A DNA stretch of 64,000 nucleotides from Bradyrhizobium sp. BTAi1 (GTDB taxonomy: Bacteria; Pseudomonadota; Alphaproteobacteria; Rhizobiales; Xanthobacteraceae), in the NCBI RefSeq assembly GCF_000015165.1, contig NC_009485.1:1280001-1344000 (forward strand), given 5' to 3'. Position numbers and translations under genes: made by a program. Shown here piece after piece: positions 26,738-36,006 of the stretch. A model generated the notes under the pieces. It was not told where the DNA came from, ran no database searches, and was given only the letters and a program-made list of their open reading frames with translations. How positions within the stretch are numbered: the stretch's first letter is position 1; every line of letters starts with the position of its first letter.

Positions 26738-27049
26738 ATGCCAACTCTGGGCAGCGAGACTACGATACGCATGATCGCGAGTGTGTGCCTGATGAGACAG
26801 CTACCGAACACCTGGATGGTTGGAACGAAACGAGCCGTGCACCAGGGATTCGCCGTCTACAAAGTTGGTCCACTCAATAGGCCAATGGACAAGCTCAGCC
26901 AAACCTACGCCTCTGCGGAGGAGGCGGTCAAAGCAGCCGAGAAGTTCGGAGTAGGCTACGCAGCGTTTCGGACCTACAAGTGCGTTTCTGACGAAACGCC
27001 GTTCGAAATGATCCGAGGCCAAGACCTGCCTGTGACAGTCGGGCCATGA
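26738..27049 (+). CDS. Small hypothetical protein
   Basis: A frame of 103 codons whose C-terminal 75 residues have plausible protein composition (MVGTKRAVHQGFAVYKVGPL...DKLSQTYASAEEAVKAAEKFGVGYAAFRTYK). The start is uncertain: 26738 and 26816 are both possible and neither has a strong ribosome-binding site. No family was recognised, and the frame could be non-coding. Confidence 0.4.
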   Translation: MPTLGSETTIRMIASVCLMRQLPNTWMVGTKRAVHQGFAVYKVGPLNRPMDKLSQTYASAEEAVKAAEKFGVGYAAFRTYKCVSDETPFEMIRGQDLPVTVGP

Positions 27050-27476
27050 TGCGGTAGCTCGCAAATAGTTGTGTCCAGCGCCACAATCCGATGCCTGTGA
27101 CGGCCAACACGCCGACTTCTGAGAAGCGTCCGCCATACTGAAGCAGCTACACGTCTTGGCCGTGTGTCTCTCAGGAGTGGTACTCTAGGCCAGCAACCTG
27201 ATGTGTCTCACGGGCATGATCGCAGCCCCACGGGCTTGGTCCCGATGACTGCAAAATGGTGAATATGTACCAAGTTCGACCACAGCTACGTCTTGCCGAC
27301 GTGCCCCTTTTTCGGCAACTCGGAGAGGTCTTTCAGAAGTCTGCAAAACCCGTGATCCGCAGAACGTGCTCGATGCCCGAGGCTGGCTCGTGACTTTTCA
27401 CCTGAAATGATCGAACATGGTGATGTTTCCCCACGGTCTAAGATGGTGTGCTCGTGGGTGCTTGGGGGATCGACCA
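27050..27476. other. Gap without a recognisable gene
   Basis: About 430 bases hold only short frames with atypical composition on either strand. The promoter of the PUA/EVE-like gene at 27477 should lie at the right end. No repeat or RNA structure was noticed. Confidence 0.4.
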
Positions 27477-28787
27477 TTGGACCTGCTTCAGTTAGACATC
27501 GCACGTTTTCTTGTTGAGAAAGCGAAGAGGCGCACAAGAACAACTTATCAAGAGGTAGGCGAGGCAATTGGATGGTCTCATCCAACAGGACGCGGGCTGG
27601 GTAGAAATCTTGATGTGATTGTCCGTTACATGCTGGACAACGGATGCCCCCCTCTAACGGCAATCTTGGTGGAGAGAGGAGAGAAGCACCCGCCGCCAAA
27701 TGTTATTGAACAAGTTGCAAAACACTACACGTACCGCGATATCGATGAAGCCCAAGAGAGGGTGTTTGCTTTCGATTGGTCGAGCGTGCCTGAGCTGAGC
27801 GCGGTCGTTGAACAGGTTCCCGCCGGTCGGGAGGTGTGGCTGACATCCTTTTGGGGATTCGATCCCGGCGACTGGGGTTGCATCGGTTTCGCGGACGAAT
27901 CAAGGCGCTCTCGCTATCTGAGGCTGTCTAGGCCGGGAACGTTGGTTGCAATCTATGTGACCAAAGGGCGCGGGCCTGAAGAGATGCGAGGCAAAGTCGT
28001 CGGCGTTCTTGAGGTGTCACATCAGGCGGGACACGCGCGCGAGTTCATTTCAGGCGACAGATGGGCGGAGAAAGAGAGTGACCCGGAATATAGGGGCAAA
28101 TGGCTGTTTGCCGTTCGGGCGACGCGAGCGTGGAGAATCATTCCGGAAGACTGGAAGCCGGTCGAAGAGTTGTTTCCGACCACATACCGCGACTCAAATC
28201 CGGAGTTTATAGGTTCATATGGCGTGAAAGTGTTAGACGCCGAAGCGCAGAGTCTTTTTCGGCTTCAGGTTTACGAAACGCCTGTCTACGGACAAACAGG
28301 CCAAATCGACGGTACGCTCCGCCAACTTGCAACGGCTCTGTCGCCCAGTCGCGCAGTGCCGCCAGCAACGGGACCGTATTGGGTCGGCGAAACCGATGGG
28401 CCGAAGCATCTTTATATTTTGGAATTGAAGGGGGACACCGCCGCATATCTAGGACGGCCAGCCGACCAAGTTGAAGGATTGACAATCATCAAGGTAGGTT
28501 TTTCAAGAAGCCCACTGTCACGCCGTGATCAGATTCAAAGTGCTTACCCACTTGGTCAATTTGAATGGGCTGTTCGTTATCCGGAAAGCATTGTCGGTCC
28601 TCCGCCCTACCCCAACGCGAGAGTCGCCATAGCGGGAGAGGATGCGATGAAAAAGCGACTAGTGGAGGAAGGTGCTGAGGTCCTTGGAGGTGAGTTTTTT
28701 CTTGCGGATGACGGCTTGGTCATTCGAACGTGGTATGCAGGAAAATTCGCGGCGGACAGCGCGAACGCGGCGGCGGGGTCAACGTAG
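27477..28787 (+). CDS. Candidate modification-dependent nuclease: PUA/EVE-like plus GIY-YIG-like protein
   Basis: About 436 residues from a TTG start preceded by GGGGGA; an upstream ATG at 27417 lacks such a site. Three parts can be seen. Residues about 10-75 (TYQEVGEAIGWSHPTGRGLGRNLDVIVRYMLDNGCPPLTAILVER) resemble the winged-helix domain of DNA alkyltransferases. Residues about 115-270 (VWLTSFWGFDPGDWGCIGF...PGTLVAIYVTKG...GKVVGVLEVSH) look like a PUA-superfamily EVE-type domain that reads modified bases. Residues about 310-365 (YILEL...LTIIKVGFSRSPLSRRDQIQSAYP) resemble a T5orf172/MUG113-type GIY-YIG nuclease. Such a reader-plus-nuclease architecture would fit a modification-dependent restriction enzyme. 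A second nuclease-like gene follows after 88 bases. Domain assignments are by eye. Confidence 0.7.
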   Translation: MDLLQLDIARFLVEKAKRRTRTTYQEVGEAIGWSHPTGRGLGRNLDVIVRYMLDNGCPPLTAILVERGEKHPPPNVIEQVAKHYTYRDIDEAQERVFAFDWSSVPELSAVVEQVPAGREVWLTSFWGFDPGDWGCIGFADESRRSRYLRLSRPGTLVAIYVTKGRGPEEMRGKVVGVLEVSHQAGHAREFISGDRWAEKESDPEYRGKWLFAVRATRAWRIIPEDWKPVEELFPTTYRDSNPEFIGSYGVKVLDAEAQSLFRLQVYETPVYGQTGQIDGTLRQLATALSPSRAVPPATGPYWVGETDGPKHLYILELKGDTAAYLGRPADQVEGLTIIKVGFSRSPLSRRDQIQSAYPLGQFEWAVRYPESIVGPPPYPNARVAIAGEDAMKKRLVEEGAEVLGGEFFLADDGLVIRTWYAGKFAADSANAAAGST

Positions 28788-28875
28788 CTCACCCGCGCCT
28801 ATCTAAGCCGCATTCTTAAGTTGAGCAATCCATTGACAAAAGCTAGAATGGTGTCAAATATTTCCATTCTCTGCT

Positions 28876-29751
28876 ATGCCATTTTCAGACTATCCATTTA
28901 GCCCCGAGCAGATGTGCCTGCTTAACCTGGCGCGGACCAGTTGGGTTCGACGCGCCTCGGCGAAGCGCAATAACCTTTCATTTGGAGAGGAATCGATCAC
29001 CGAAACGGTCCTCATGGACTTGGCTGATCGTTTTCCGGGAAATGTTTTCATTTTGCCATTTAACAAGCGAAGAGAAGCGCAGTACGGGGCTGATTGGGCC
29101 TGGGCTTTTGAGAGTGCGGACGGATCCAGCGTGCTCCCAATGCTTGTTCAGGCGAAAGCCCTCGATCTCTTCGACTTCGAATATCCTGAAATCCGGCGCA
29201 GGATCGGCCGCACAAAAACTCGCCAGATCGATCAACTAATCGATACAGCCACCGGGTGGGGATGGCCTGCGATCTACGCCTTCTACAACCACCTCAACGA
29301 TGAGACACGCATTCCACAAAATTGCGGAACGCTACAATTGGCTGACCTTGGCACAATGCCCGCCGCCTGGGGCATCTCCATAGCAGATGCTCATTCTGTT
29401 CGCGAAAGGCTCGATGATCAAACGTTTGATACGCACAAGCAAATCTCCATGCCGCTGCATTGTCTGCTGTGCTCAAACGGTAGAGGAGTTCGACTCGCAG
29501 GTGGGTCGCCCGCGATGGCGTTGGCTGCGCTCAGGCGTTTGCGGCCTGCTGATCGAAGCGCGGCAGCTCCCCTCCCACCTCTTTTTGATCAACCATTGCA
29601 CGAGCTCCCGCCGATTTTTCATTTGGCCAAAGCCGCCGCTGAGCAACGTTCAACCAAGCGAGGCAGCGATCCGCTCAGAAATCTACAAAAGCAGTTTCCA
29701 AGTATAGCGGGCGTTGTGATCGTTCGCGATGCTGAGTCAGAAGAAGGCTAA
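28876..29751 (+). CDS. DUF6615-like PD-(D/E)XK nuclease-fold protein
   Basis: A 291-residue protein. The first half carries ESITETVLMDLADRF, then NKRREAQYGADWAWAFES and LPMLVQAKALDLFDF. The conserved E...D-x-W...QAK spacing matches the nuclease-like core of the DUF6615 family, in which Glu, Asp and the Q-A-K strand form the PD-(D/E)XK-type site. The second half has paired cysteines (HCLLCSNGRG) and no recognised motif. It follows the PUA/EVE-GIY-YIG gene by 88 bases on the same strand, suggesting one system. Family membership is from memory of the motif and was not searched. Confidence 0.65.
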   Translation: MPFSDYPFSPEQMCLLNLARTSWVRRASAKRNNLSFGEESITETVLMDLADRFPGNVFILPFNKRREAQYGADWAWAFESADGSSVLPMLVQAKALDLFDFEYPEIRRRIGRTKTRQIDQLIDTATGWGWPAIYAFYNHLNDETRIPQNCGTLQLADLGTMPAAWGISIADAHSVRERLDDQTFDTHKQISMPLHCLLCSNGRGVRLAGGSPAMALAALRRLRPADRSAAAPLPPLFDQPLHELPPIFHLAKAAAEQRSTKRGSDPLRNLQKQFPSIAGVVIVRDAESEEG

Positions 29752-29933
29752 GGCTGTACCAAATCACTGTCAGCCGCAAGTTGCACTCGCCGCTCGGAAG
29801 GTGCCTTTGTGAGCCGTCCCTGCCGCACTAGACTGCGTGCCGTGGTAGGCAATTTCGACGGCTGGCGGTAGCTGGAGTGCCGATATGAGCGTAAGGACTA
29901 TCGCATTAGCTCGTCAATAATCCGGTGATGCTC

Positions 29934-30260
29934 ATGGATGAGATTGATCCCAAGGAAGGAGACTTCTTCGAAGGGGTGCTCCTTGAGACCTTCAGAGACG
30001 GTTATGTAAGCCGACCGCGGGTACGACCAGTAGATGTATTACCAGGATGGCTGAAAGTCGAATTTCCGAGGCATCTCCGCGAGGAAAACCCAATTGGGAC
30101 GCGCTTCAGAGCGGACGTGCACGTTCGGCAGAAGCACCATGGCGATGGCACCCCAAATGGACCGCTGTATCTGCGAGCCGAGAACCACACCATCTTTCGG
30201 ATAAAGCGACCTGATGCGGAGAAGCTTGTCTTCGCTCGTGACCTGACCGGGCTTTTTTGA
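29934..30260 (+). CDS. Hypothetical protein, 3' end formed by the IS3 element
   Basis: About 108 residues (MDEIDPKEGDFFEGVLLETF...GWLKVEFPRHLREENPIGTRFRADVHVRQKHH...LVFARDLTGLF) with plausible composition but no known family. The TGA stop at 30258-30260 lies in the left inverted repeat of the IS3-family element, so the natural C-terminus may have been lost or altered. It is 180 bases after the DUF6615-like gene and may have belonged to the same operon. Confidence 0.55.
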   Translation: MDEIDPKEGDFFEGVLLETFRDGYVSRPRVRPVDVLPGWLKVEFPRHLREENPIGTRFRADVHVRQKHHGDGTPNGPLYLRAENHTIFRIKRPDAEKLVFARDLTGLF

Positions 30261-30303
30261 ACCAAGCTTTGTGAGAAAGTGAGCTTGGAAAGGAGCTTTG
30301 ATC

Positions 30304-30582
30304 ATGCCGAAGAAGAGGTTCAATGCGGAGCAGATCGTGGTGCTGCTGCGCCAGATTGAAGTGTTGATGTCGCAGGGCAAGGCCGCGCCGGTGGCCTGCC
30401 GGGAAGCCGGAATTTCGCAGCAGAGTTATTATCGCTGGCGAAAGGAATACGGTGGTCTTGAGCTCGATCAGGCGAAGCGGATGAAGGATCTGGAGCGGGA
30501 GAATATCCGCCTCAAGCGTCTCGTTGCCGATCTGTCGCTGGAGAAGCAGGTGCTCAAGGACGTTGCCTCGGGAAACTTATAA
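30304..30582 (+). CDS. IS3-family transposase OrfA
   Basis: A 92-residue HTH protein ([50 protein letters not shown]) followed by a leucine-zipper region ([28 protein letters not shown]). It binds the inverted repeats. AAGGAG precedes the ATG at 30304. A slippery heptamer close to its end allows fusion with OrfB. Confidence 0.93.
   Translation: MPKKRFNAEQIVVLLRQIEVLMSQGKAAPVACREAGISQQSYYRWRKEYGGLELDQAKRMKDLERENIRLKRLVADLSLEKQVLKDVASGNL
30570..30576 (+). promoter_or_regulatory. Programmed -1 frameshift heptamer
   Basis: G GGA AAC fits the X XXY YYZ slippery rule in the OrfA frame, six bases before the OrfA TAA. Slipping back one base opens directly into the OrfB frame (…[11 protein letters not shown]…), giving the OrfAB transposase usual in IS3 elements. 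Confidence 0.7.
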
Positions 30583-31442
30583 GCCCCGAACGGCGCCGGC
30601 AGGCGGTCGATGGCATTCGAGGGAAGTACGGTCTCTCCGAACGCCAGGCCTGCCGGATCGTCGGCCAGCACCGCGGAACACAGCGATACGCCACCATCGT
30701 TCGATCTGATGAGGATGCGTTGACGAGAGCGATTATCTCTCTCGCGTCCCAATATGGGCGATATGGCTATCGTCGGATCACGTCGCTGCTGGTCGATGCC
30801 GGCTGGCACGTCGGATGTGATCGGGTCCAGCGGATCTGGCGCCGTGAGGGGCTAAAGGTACCCAGGAAGCAGAAGCCGCGGGGTCGGCTCTGGCTCAACG
30901 ACGGATCCTGCATCCGTTTGAGGCCGCAGCATCGTAATCATGTCTGGAGCTACGACTTCGTCGAGGCGCAGACCCACGATGGGCGCAAGCTGCGGTTGAT
31001 GACTTTGATCGACGAGTTCACCCGGGAATGCCTGGCAATCAGGGTGGCTCGCCGGATCAACAGCTTCGGTGTCATCGAGACGATGGCCGACGTAATGCTC
31101 GAACGCGGTGTGCCAGAACACATCCGGTCGGACAACGGCGCGGAGATGACAGCCAAGGTCGTGCGCAACTGGTTCGCCAAGCTCGGAGCAAAGACGCTCT
31201 ACATTGCGCCCGGCAGCCCATGGGAAAACGGCTACTGCGAGTCCTTCAACGGCAAACTGCGCGACGAATGCCTGAACGGTGAAATCTTTTACAGCCTGAA
31301 GGAGGCCACTGTCGTCATCGAGCAATGGCGCAAGCACTTCAACACGATCCGACCGCACTCATCGCTGAGCTACCGGCCCCCGGCGCCGCAAACATCGGCG
31401 CCGACACTGCAGCATCTGGATCGGAGCGCAGCGATGCAGTAG
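30570..31442 (+). CDS. IS3-family transposase OrfB (DDE integrase domain)
   Basis: About 290 residues in the -1 frame after the heptamer. HTH_21-like sequence ([37 protein letters not shown]) precedes an rve catalytic core: Asp in [11 protein letters not shown], Asp in IRSDNGAEM, and Glu in [22 protein letters not shown]. The C-terminal YRPPAPQ is also typical. It appears intact. Confidence 0.93.
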   Translation, partial: GKLISPERRRQAVDGIRGKYGLSERQACRIVGQHRGTQRYATIVRSDEDALTRAIISLASQYGRYGYRRITSLLVDAGWHVGCDRVQRIWRREGLKVPRKQKPRGRLWLNDGSCIRLRPQHRNHVWSYDFVEAQTHDGRKLRLMTLIDEFTRECLAIRVARRINSFGVIETMADVMLERGVPEHIRSDNGAEMTAKVVRNWFAKLGAKTLYIAPGSPWENGYCESFNGKLRDECLNGEIFYSLKEATVVIEQWRKHFNTIRPHSSLSYRPPAPQTSAPTLQHLDRSAAMQ

Positions 31443-31460
31443 TCTCTATCCCGCTGGTCC

Positions 31461-31615
31461 AAAATATCCGTCAGGTCAGTCTCGTTGATATCCAGTAGAC
31501 GCGCATACATCAGGAAGGTGATCTGTTCGATCACCGTCAGCGGGTTAGTGATGCCCCCCTGCCAAAATTCGAGCCAAAGCGCGTCAACGCGCTTTTTGAG
31601 TTCACCCGTGACCAT
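31461..31615 (-). pseudogene. hsdM: 5' stump of type I restriction methyltransferase hsdM
   Basis: Only the first ~51 codons survive: [21 protein letters not shown] and [23 protein letters not shown] are the N-terminal HsdM helical domain. The frame then runs into the IS3 element. The AdoMet-binding and NPPF catalytic motifs and any hsdS gene are absent from the window. The start lies 2 bases after the hsdR stop, so the original operon was hsdR-hsdM. Confidence 0.88.
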
Positions 31616-31617
31616 GT

Positions 31618-34600
31618 TTATTCGGACCTTTCGTTAGGATTAGTTGCCGCGGTATCTCCGGCTGACGGGCCAAACGCCCGGATGACGTTGAGGAGGTCGC
31701 TGACTTCAGTCTCGTCCTCGAACACACCATCAAGACCGTCCGCATCGACGACCGTAAATGGGGCTTCGTAGAGCTTCTCAATCGTGATCGATCCGAAGCG
31801 GGCAATATGGTTTTGAAGCAGTGCGAGAAAGCGCGTTTGCTTTGCGCTCAGCGTCGGGTGCTTGCGCGCGAATTCGGCAAATTTGGCTTGGATCGCACTT
31901 GCGTCCATGCCGATGATCGAACGGATTGCAAATTGAAGGGGCTCCGCCGTGGCGCTGAAGAATTCGGCCAGGACATCACGGCTCGCGTTCGGACTCTGTG
32001 TGAGGATTAGCGATACCAACGCGTTGAGGTCAGCCTCCGAAACCGGCTCGCCGGCACGAATCTTTTTCAACGTTGGGTTCGTATCGAAATGCTTCTTCAG
32101 CTCTGCCTCGACTATCTGGTGGTAAGCCCTCATGTCCACCGCCTTCAGGCTTGCCGAGCGGCGATTGAACAGAATCTGCGAGTCCGCCTCTGTGACATCG
32201 ATGACTTTAGCCAGGAGCGGTTGACCGCTCCCGCGCTGGCGATGGTGCATGATTTCGCGGAGCGGCCCGCGCACCTCCTCAAGGGTTTGGACGGTGATGC
32301 CGTTCCAGAACTCATCCGACTTCACGCGCCTGATGACCTCGGCCTTCTCGCGCACGGGATTGAGGTGCATCTGCAATGCGGCAAGACGGTCCATCAGGTC
32401 GATCTTCAGGTCTGCGACCTGCGGTGATTTGCGTAGGACAGCGTTCTGGATACGGGCGATCAACAGATCGAGCGAGTAGGCATCCGCCCGGCCGCGTATG
32501 TTGCGCCACTGCATCAGCGGCGCGATATCCTGGCGCAGCCTTTCTACGGTGGCCGGCGCAAAGGTCTTCAATGTGGCCGGCTGCGCGAGCGCTCGCTTCT
32601 CCTTCCATTTTTCGCGCACCGCGATTGATTCCTCGGGAAGCGCCTCGATGTCAGTGGCGATCAGATCGATGGCGATGTCAAAGACTGAAATCTCGCTCTT
32701 CTGGAGCGCGGCTTGGGCGAGCAGCAGACGTTCCTCAAAGACGAGCTGAAGGAGCGATTTGCTTTGCGTAGGCTCAGCGGGGCGATAACCCGCTTCGAAC
32801 CGCTCGAAATTCCCCCAGTGATCGAATATGCGAAAGATCGTCTTGTGTTGGCCGGTGCCGAACAGGTCCTTGCACAGCCGCGTACCCCGCCCGACCATCT
32901 GCCAGAACTTGACAGGCGATTTGACCGGCCTCGCAAAGACAAGGTTGAGGATCTCCGGAATGTCGATGCCGGTATCCAACATGTCCACGGAAATCGCAAT
33001 AGTCAGGTCGTTGTTAGTACCTTCGCCCTTAAAGTCGTCGATGAGTTGCTCTGCGCGCGGATCGTAGTTGTCTATGACCTGGCAGAACTTGCCGCCATAT
33101 TGCGGGTACATCTCGTCAAAGAGTTGGGCGAGCAGGATTGCATGCTGATGGTTGCGCGCGAAAATGATGCTCTTGCCGGGCAGCTGGCCGGTAGCGTCGC
33201 GAAGGCCATTTTCCATCAAATTGCGCAGGATCGCGCGGTTCGTGTCCTTGTTGTAGATGACCTTATCGACCTGCTCAGAGGAAAAATCATACTGGGCTGG
33301 ATCTTCGCCCTGCTCTTCAAGCTCCTCGATCTGCTCCCTGGTCAGGATGTCCAGTTTAATGCCCTCGCGCAGGAACTGCGTCGTGTGCTCGAACACCTCG
33401 AAAGGGGTTAGATAGCCGTCTTGGACCGCCTGTTCGAGATCGTAGTTCGCTGTCGGCAATTGGCCTTCGCAATCAAAGAGCCGGAAGGTGCTCTTTGTGA
33501 CGAAATCGACGGGCGTTGCGGTCAGCCCGATCTGATGGCAGTCGAAATGGCGAAAGATGTCGCCGTAGACATTGTATATCGAGCGGTGGGATTCGTCTGC
33601 GATGATGAGATCAAAAAATCCAGGGTCGAACGATTGAAAAACCTTTTGCATCGCTGGGTAGGTGGCCAGGAAAATGCGCTCGCTCGCGTTGGAGCGCACG
33701 CGCGATGTGATAATCCGGATCGGATCCGGCAGGAAGTCGTTGAAGGCATTCTTAGCCTGTTTACGCAGCTCACGCCGGTCGCAAAGGAACAGCACGCGCT
33801 TGACCCATCCTGCGCGGATCAGCAAATCGGTGAGGGCGATTGCAACACGAGTCTTACCTGTACCCGTTGCCTGAACGACGAGTGCCTTGCGGTGCTTGCC
33901 TTCAAAGCGCTCGGCCACCCGCTTGATAGCCTCGATCTGAAAAAGACGGTCAACGATCTGCTCGTTGAGCTCGACCGTATCGAGCGGCTTGCGTTCCTTG
34001 CGTTGGTAGTTGGCGAGATGTTGCAGACTGTCCTTCGAGTAAAACCCGAATAGACGGCGAGGTGGGAAGCCCTGCGCATCATCCCAAATCCAGATGTCAA
34101 AACCATTAGTGTAGAAAATGACTGGGCGATGGCCAAAAGCCTTTTCGAGGCCGTCAGCGTAGAGCTTCGCTTGGTGACGGCCGCGCTCGGGTTCGACGGA
34201 AGTCTTTTTTGCCTCGATGACCGCGAGCGGGTTGCCGTTGTCGTCCCAGAGCACATAATCGGCATAGCCGATACCGGAGCCGGTTGGCTGATGCTTGACT
34301 TCAACCTCCTTGCCGACTTGTTCAGTGCTGGTTAGTCCGGGTCCGACGTTCCAGCCGACACTCGCGAGCATGCTGTCGATCAGTCGGGTACGCGTTGTGG
34401 CTTCGTCGAAGGCGAGTGCGTCAGCCGCCGCTTGCGCCTCCGCCGAAATCGCCTGCAGCTCCGCAGCTTTCTTTTCCGCGACCGTGACCGCCTGTCGCGC
34501 CAAATCGAGTTCACGCAGCAAGGCTTCCATCTGCGCTTCTTGCGCGGCGAGCCTCTCTAGCATCTGGCGGCGCTCACGCGTCTCGGCGGCCTGGGGTTCT

Positions 34601-35013
34601 TGTGGCTGCTTAAATACTGGAATGTCGCTGGCCTTGGCCTTCCCATACTGGACGAGGAGCCAGCGAGCTAGATCGTGCGCTTCCTTGAGTAGCCATAGTA
34701 CGTTCTGCGTCCTGGCATCGTCGCCGTGAGCAGCCTTGTTGCCGTGGATACGAAGGGCGTGCAGCTTGTCGAGCACGACTTTGGGCGTAACTGACGCAAA
34801 GGCAGCGTTCTTGAGCAGATCGACAAAAGTCGGCTGGTCGGGCTTGGGAAGCCGCAGGTCGCGATAGATGTCTTTCGTTAGGTTCTCCGCAAACAGGCGC
34901 AGCTTAACCATGGCGCTCGCGGGATCAGCATGCGCGTAGGCTTCAGCAAAGCCGCCAAGCTCTGCGAGCTCGCGCCATCGCGGACGAAGGATTTCAAAGT
35001 TCACGGATTTCAT
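31618..35013 (-). CDS. hsdR: Type I restriction enzyme R subunit (orphaned)
   Basis: A 1131-residue HsdR. The N-terminus has a DUF4145-like helical domain ([15 protein letters not shown]). A PD-(D/E)XK nuclease core follows ([21 protein letters not shown], about residues 250-270). The SF2 translocase has Walker [11 protein letters not shown] (about residue 380), DESH in [15 protein letters not shown] and QMVGRGTRL. Length and order are complete, so the subunit itself looks functional. HsdR needs HsdM2S to bind DNA, and in this locus hsdM is truncated with no hsdS, so cleavage is unlikely unless another locus supplies partners. The ATG overlaps the stop of the WYL regulator. Confidence 0.95.
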   Translation of the reverse strand: MKSVNFEILRPRWRELAELGGFAEAYAHADPASAMVKLRLFAENLTKDIYRDLRLPKPDQPTFVDLLKNAAFASVTPKVVLDKLHALRIHGNKAAHGDDARTQNVLWLLKEAHDLARWLLVQYGKAKASDIPVFKQPQEPQAAETRERRQMLERLAAQEAQMEALLRELDLARQAVTVAEKKAAELQAISAEAQAAADALAFDEATTRTRLIDSMLASVGWNVGPGLTSTEQVGKEVEVKHQPTGSGIGYADYVLWDDNGNPLAVIEAKKTSVEPERGRHQAKLYADGLEKAFGHRPVIFYTNGFDIWIWDDAQGFPPRRLFGFYSKDSLQHLANYQRKERKPLDTVELNEQIVDRLFQIEAIKRVAERFEGKHRKALVVQATGTGKTRVAIALTDLLIRAGWVKRVLFLCDRRELRKQAKNAFNDFLPDPIRIITSRVRSNASERIFLATYPAMQKVFQSFDPGFFDLIIADESHRSIYNVYGDIFRHFDCHQIGLTATPVDFVTKSTFRLFDCEGQLPTANYDLEQAVQDGYLTPFEVFEHTTQFLREGIKLDILTREQIEELEEQGEDPAQYDFSSEQVDKVIYNKDTNRAILRNLMENGLRDATGQLPGKSIIFARNHQHAILLAQLFDEMYPQYGGKFCQVIDNYDPRAEQLIDDFKGEGTNNDLTIAISVDMLDTGIDIPEILNLVFARPVKSPVKFWQMVGRGTRLCKDLFGTGQHKTIFRIFDHWGNFERFEAGYRPAEPTQSKSLLQLVFEERLLLAQAALQKSEISVFDIAIDLIATDIEALPEESIAVREKWKEKRALAQPATLKTFAPATVERLRQDIAPLMQWRNIRGRADAYSLDLLIARIQNAVLRKSPQVADLKIDLMDRLAALQMHLNPVREKAEVIRRVKSDEFWNGITVQTLEEVRGPLREIMHHRQRGSGQPLLAKVIDVTEADSQILFNRRSASLKAVDMRAYHQIVEAELKKHFDTNPTLKKIRAGEPVSEADLNALVSLILTQSPNASRDVLAEFFSATAEPLQFAIRSIIGMDASAIQAKFAEFARKHPTLSAKQTRFLALLQNHIARFGSITIEKLYEAPFTVVDADGLDGVFEDETEVSDLLNVIRAFGPSAGDTAATNPNERSE

Positions 35014-35867
35014 GCCATCGCCTCCGACAAGGCATGGGCAAATTCCTCGCGGTTCGCAATAACAACCGGAGCTTCTTGTGGGCCATCCAAGGAACCCACC
35101 GCATCAAGCCGCAGCCGTTTCTGAAAGTAGTAGAGAAGGGCTTTGCGTACCGGGACCGATACGCTGCCGGAGGTCATCGCATAGTCCTGCGCCACAATAG
35201 ATTGCTGACTTCCACTGAGCGCCGGATTCGGGGACAAGACAACAGGAAAGGTCTCATTCCAGAAAACGTCCTGCTCGGGTGCAGCGCCGGCTTCACCATC
35301 ACCACGAACTTCGAGGCATCGCGATAGAAGGAAATCCTTGAATTTTAAATCGATGTGGCAATAGGCCCGGACGTGCCAACGCAGGCCATCATTGCCGAAG
35401 GCATGAGGCGTTATCCATCGCCACGTTGGCTCAGGCCGTGTCGGGTTCATTGACTGATAGAGAATCTCGACTGCGCGGCCCTTACTCACGGCCGCCAACA
35501 GTGCGCGTAGGACGTTCACATCGACGCGCCTTTGCGGAGCCGGCATCGCGTCCGCATCTGGCATATCGGAGAGCCATGTTTCATCCGCAGAAATCACATG
35601 GTTCGACACGGATCCTAATTGCATCAGATAACGGTCTGCCTCGGGCTTCAAAAAAAACGGCTTGAATGTGGGGGAGGCCAAATACCGCTTTTGCTGCTTG
35701 TCGTAGCGAAGATTCCCCGGCGCTTTCTCCTCGTAAAGGCTGAGGTCCTTGGAAGCTTGGGGAACGGACACGCCAAACTGCTCCATAATATCGGCTCGAT
35801 TGATTCCGCCTTCCCAAAAGAGGCGAAACTCAATGAATTCCAAGCGCTTTTCGACTCCCCAGCGCAT
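35010..35867 (-). CDS. WYL-domain regulator of the BrxR/CapW type
   Basis: A 285-residue protein with an N-terminal winged HTH (MRWGVEKRLEFIEFRLFWEGGINRADIMEQFGVSVPQASKDLSLYEE), a WYL-like ligand-binding domain (VEILYQSMNPTRPEPTWRWITPHAFGNDGLRWHVRAYCH) and a C-terminal extension. This architecture matches BrxR/CapW regulators that repress defence operons. It is the first gene of the hsdR-hsdM operon (4-base overlap with hsdR). It faces the divergent DUF2130 gene across an inverted repeat that is a natural operator candidate. Confidence 0.88.
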   Translation of the reverse strand: MRWGVEKRLEFIEFRLFWEGGINRADIMEQFGVSVPQASKDLSLYEEKAPGNLRYDKQQKRYLASPTFKPFFLKPEADRYLMQLGSVSNHVISADETWLSDMPDADAMPAPQRRVDVNVLRALLAAVSKGRAVEILYQSMNPTRPEPTWRWITPHAFGNDGLRWHVRAYCHIDLKFKDFLLSRCLEVRGDGEAGAAPEQDVFWNETFPVVLSPNPALSGSQQSIVAQDYAMTSGSVSVPVRKALLYYFQKRLRLDAVGSLDGPQEAPVVIANREEFAHALSEAMA

Positions 35868-35892
35868 TACTCGAACTAGCTCCTGATAAAAT

Positions 35893-35928
35893 GGGTATAG
35901 TTTCTTTATTGACCTCGAAACTATATCC
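35893..35928. promoter_or_regulatory. Inverted repeat in the WYL/DUF2130 intergenic region
   Basis: Half-sites GGGTATAGTTTC (35,893-35,904) and GAAACTATATCC (35,917-35,928) are inverted with one mismatch and 12 bases between them. They lie 26 bases upstream of the WYL regulator start in a 139-bp divergent gap. A dimeric BrxR/CapW-like repressor would be expected to bind such a site. Confidence 0.65.
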
Positions 35929-36006
35929 GTCTAGTTACTATTCGTAAGTTACCTTGTCAAGAGCTTTGCATCCGCGAGCCGGGCAGGTGGGCCGAAGGGG
36001 GCAGAC

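Larger units (their letters stand above)
30257..31461 (+). mobile_element. IS3-family insertion sequence (IS407-group-like)
   Basis: About 1.2 kb with overlapping orfA and orfB. The approximate ends are TTGAACCA on the left and the complement of TTGGACCA on the right. No target duplication is visible: the left flank reads CTTTT and the right flank AAATA. Truncated genes lie on one and perhaps both sides, so the insertion was probably followed by an adjacent deletion. The exact end bases are uncertain by a few positions. Confidence 0.85.

Noticed and set aside
31370..31460. The C-terminal part of the apparent 81-residue HsdM-like frame
   Set aside because: From about codon 52 on, the frame is antisense IS3 sequence, so only the first ~51 codons are hsdM.
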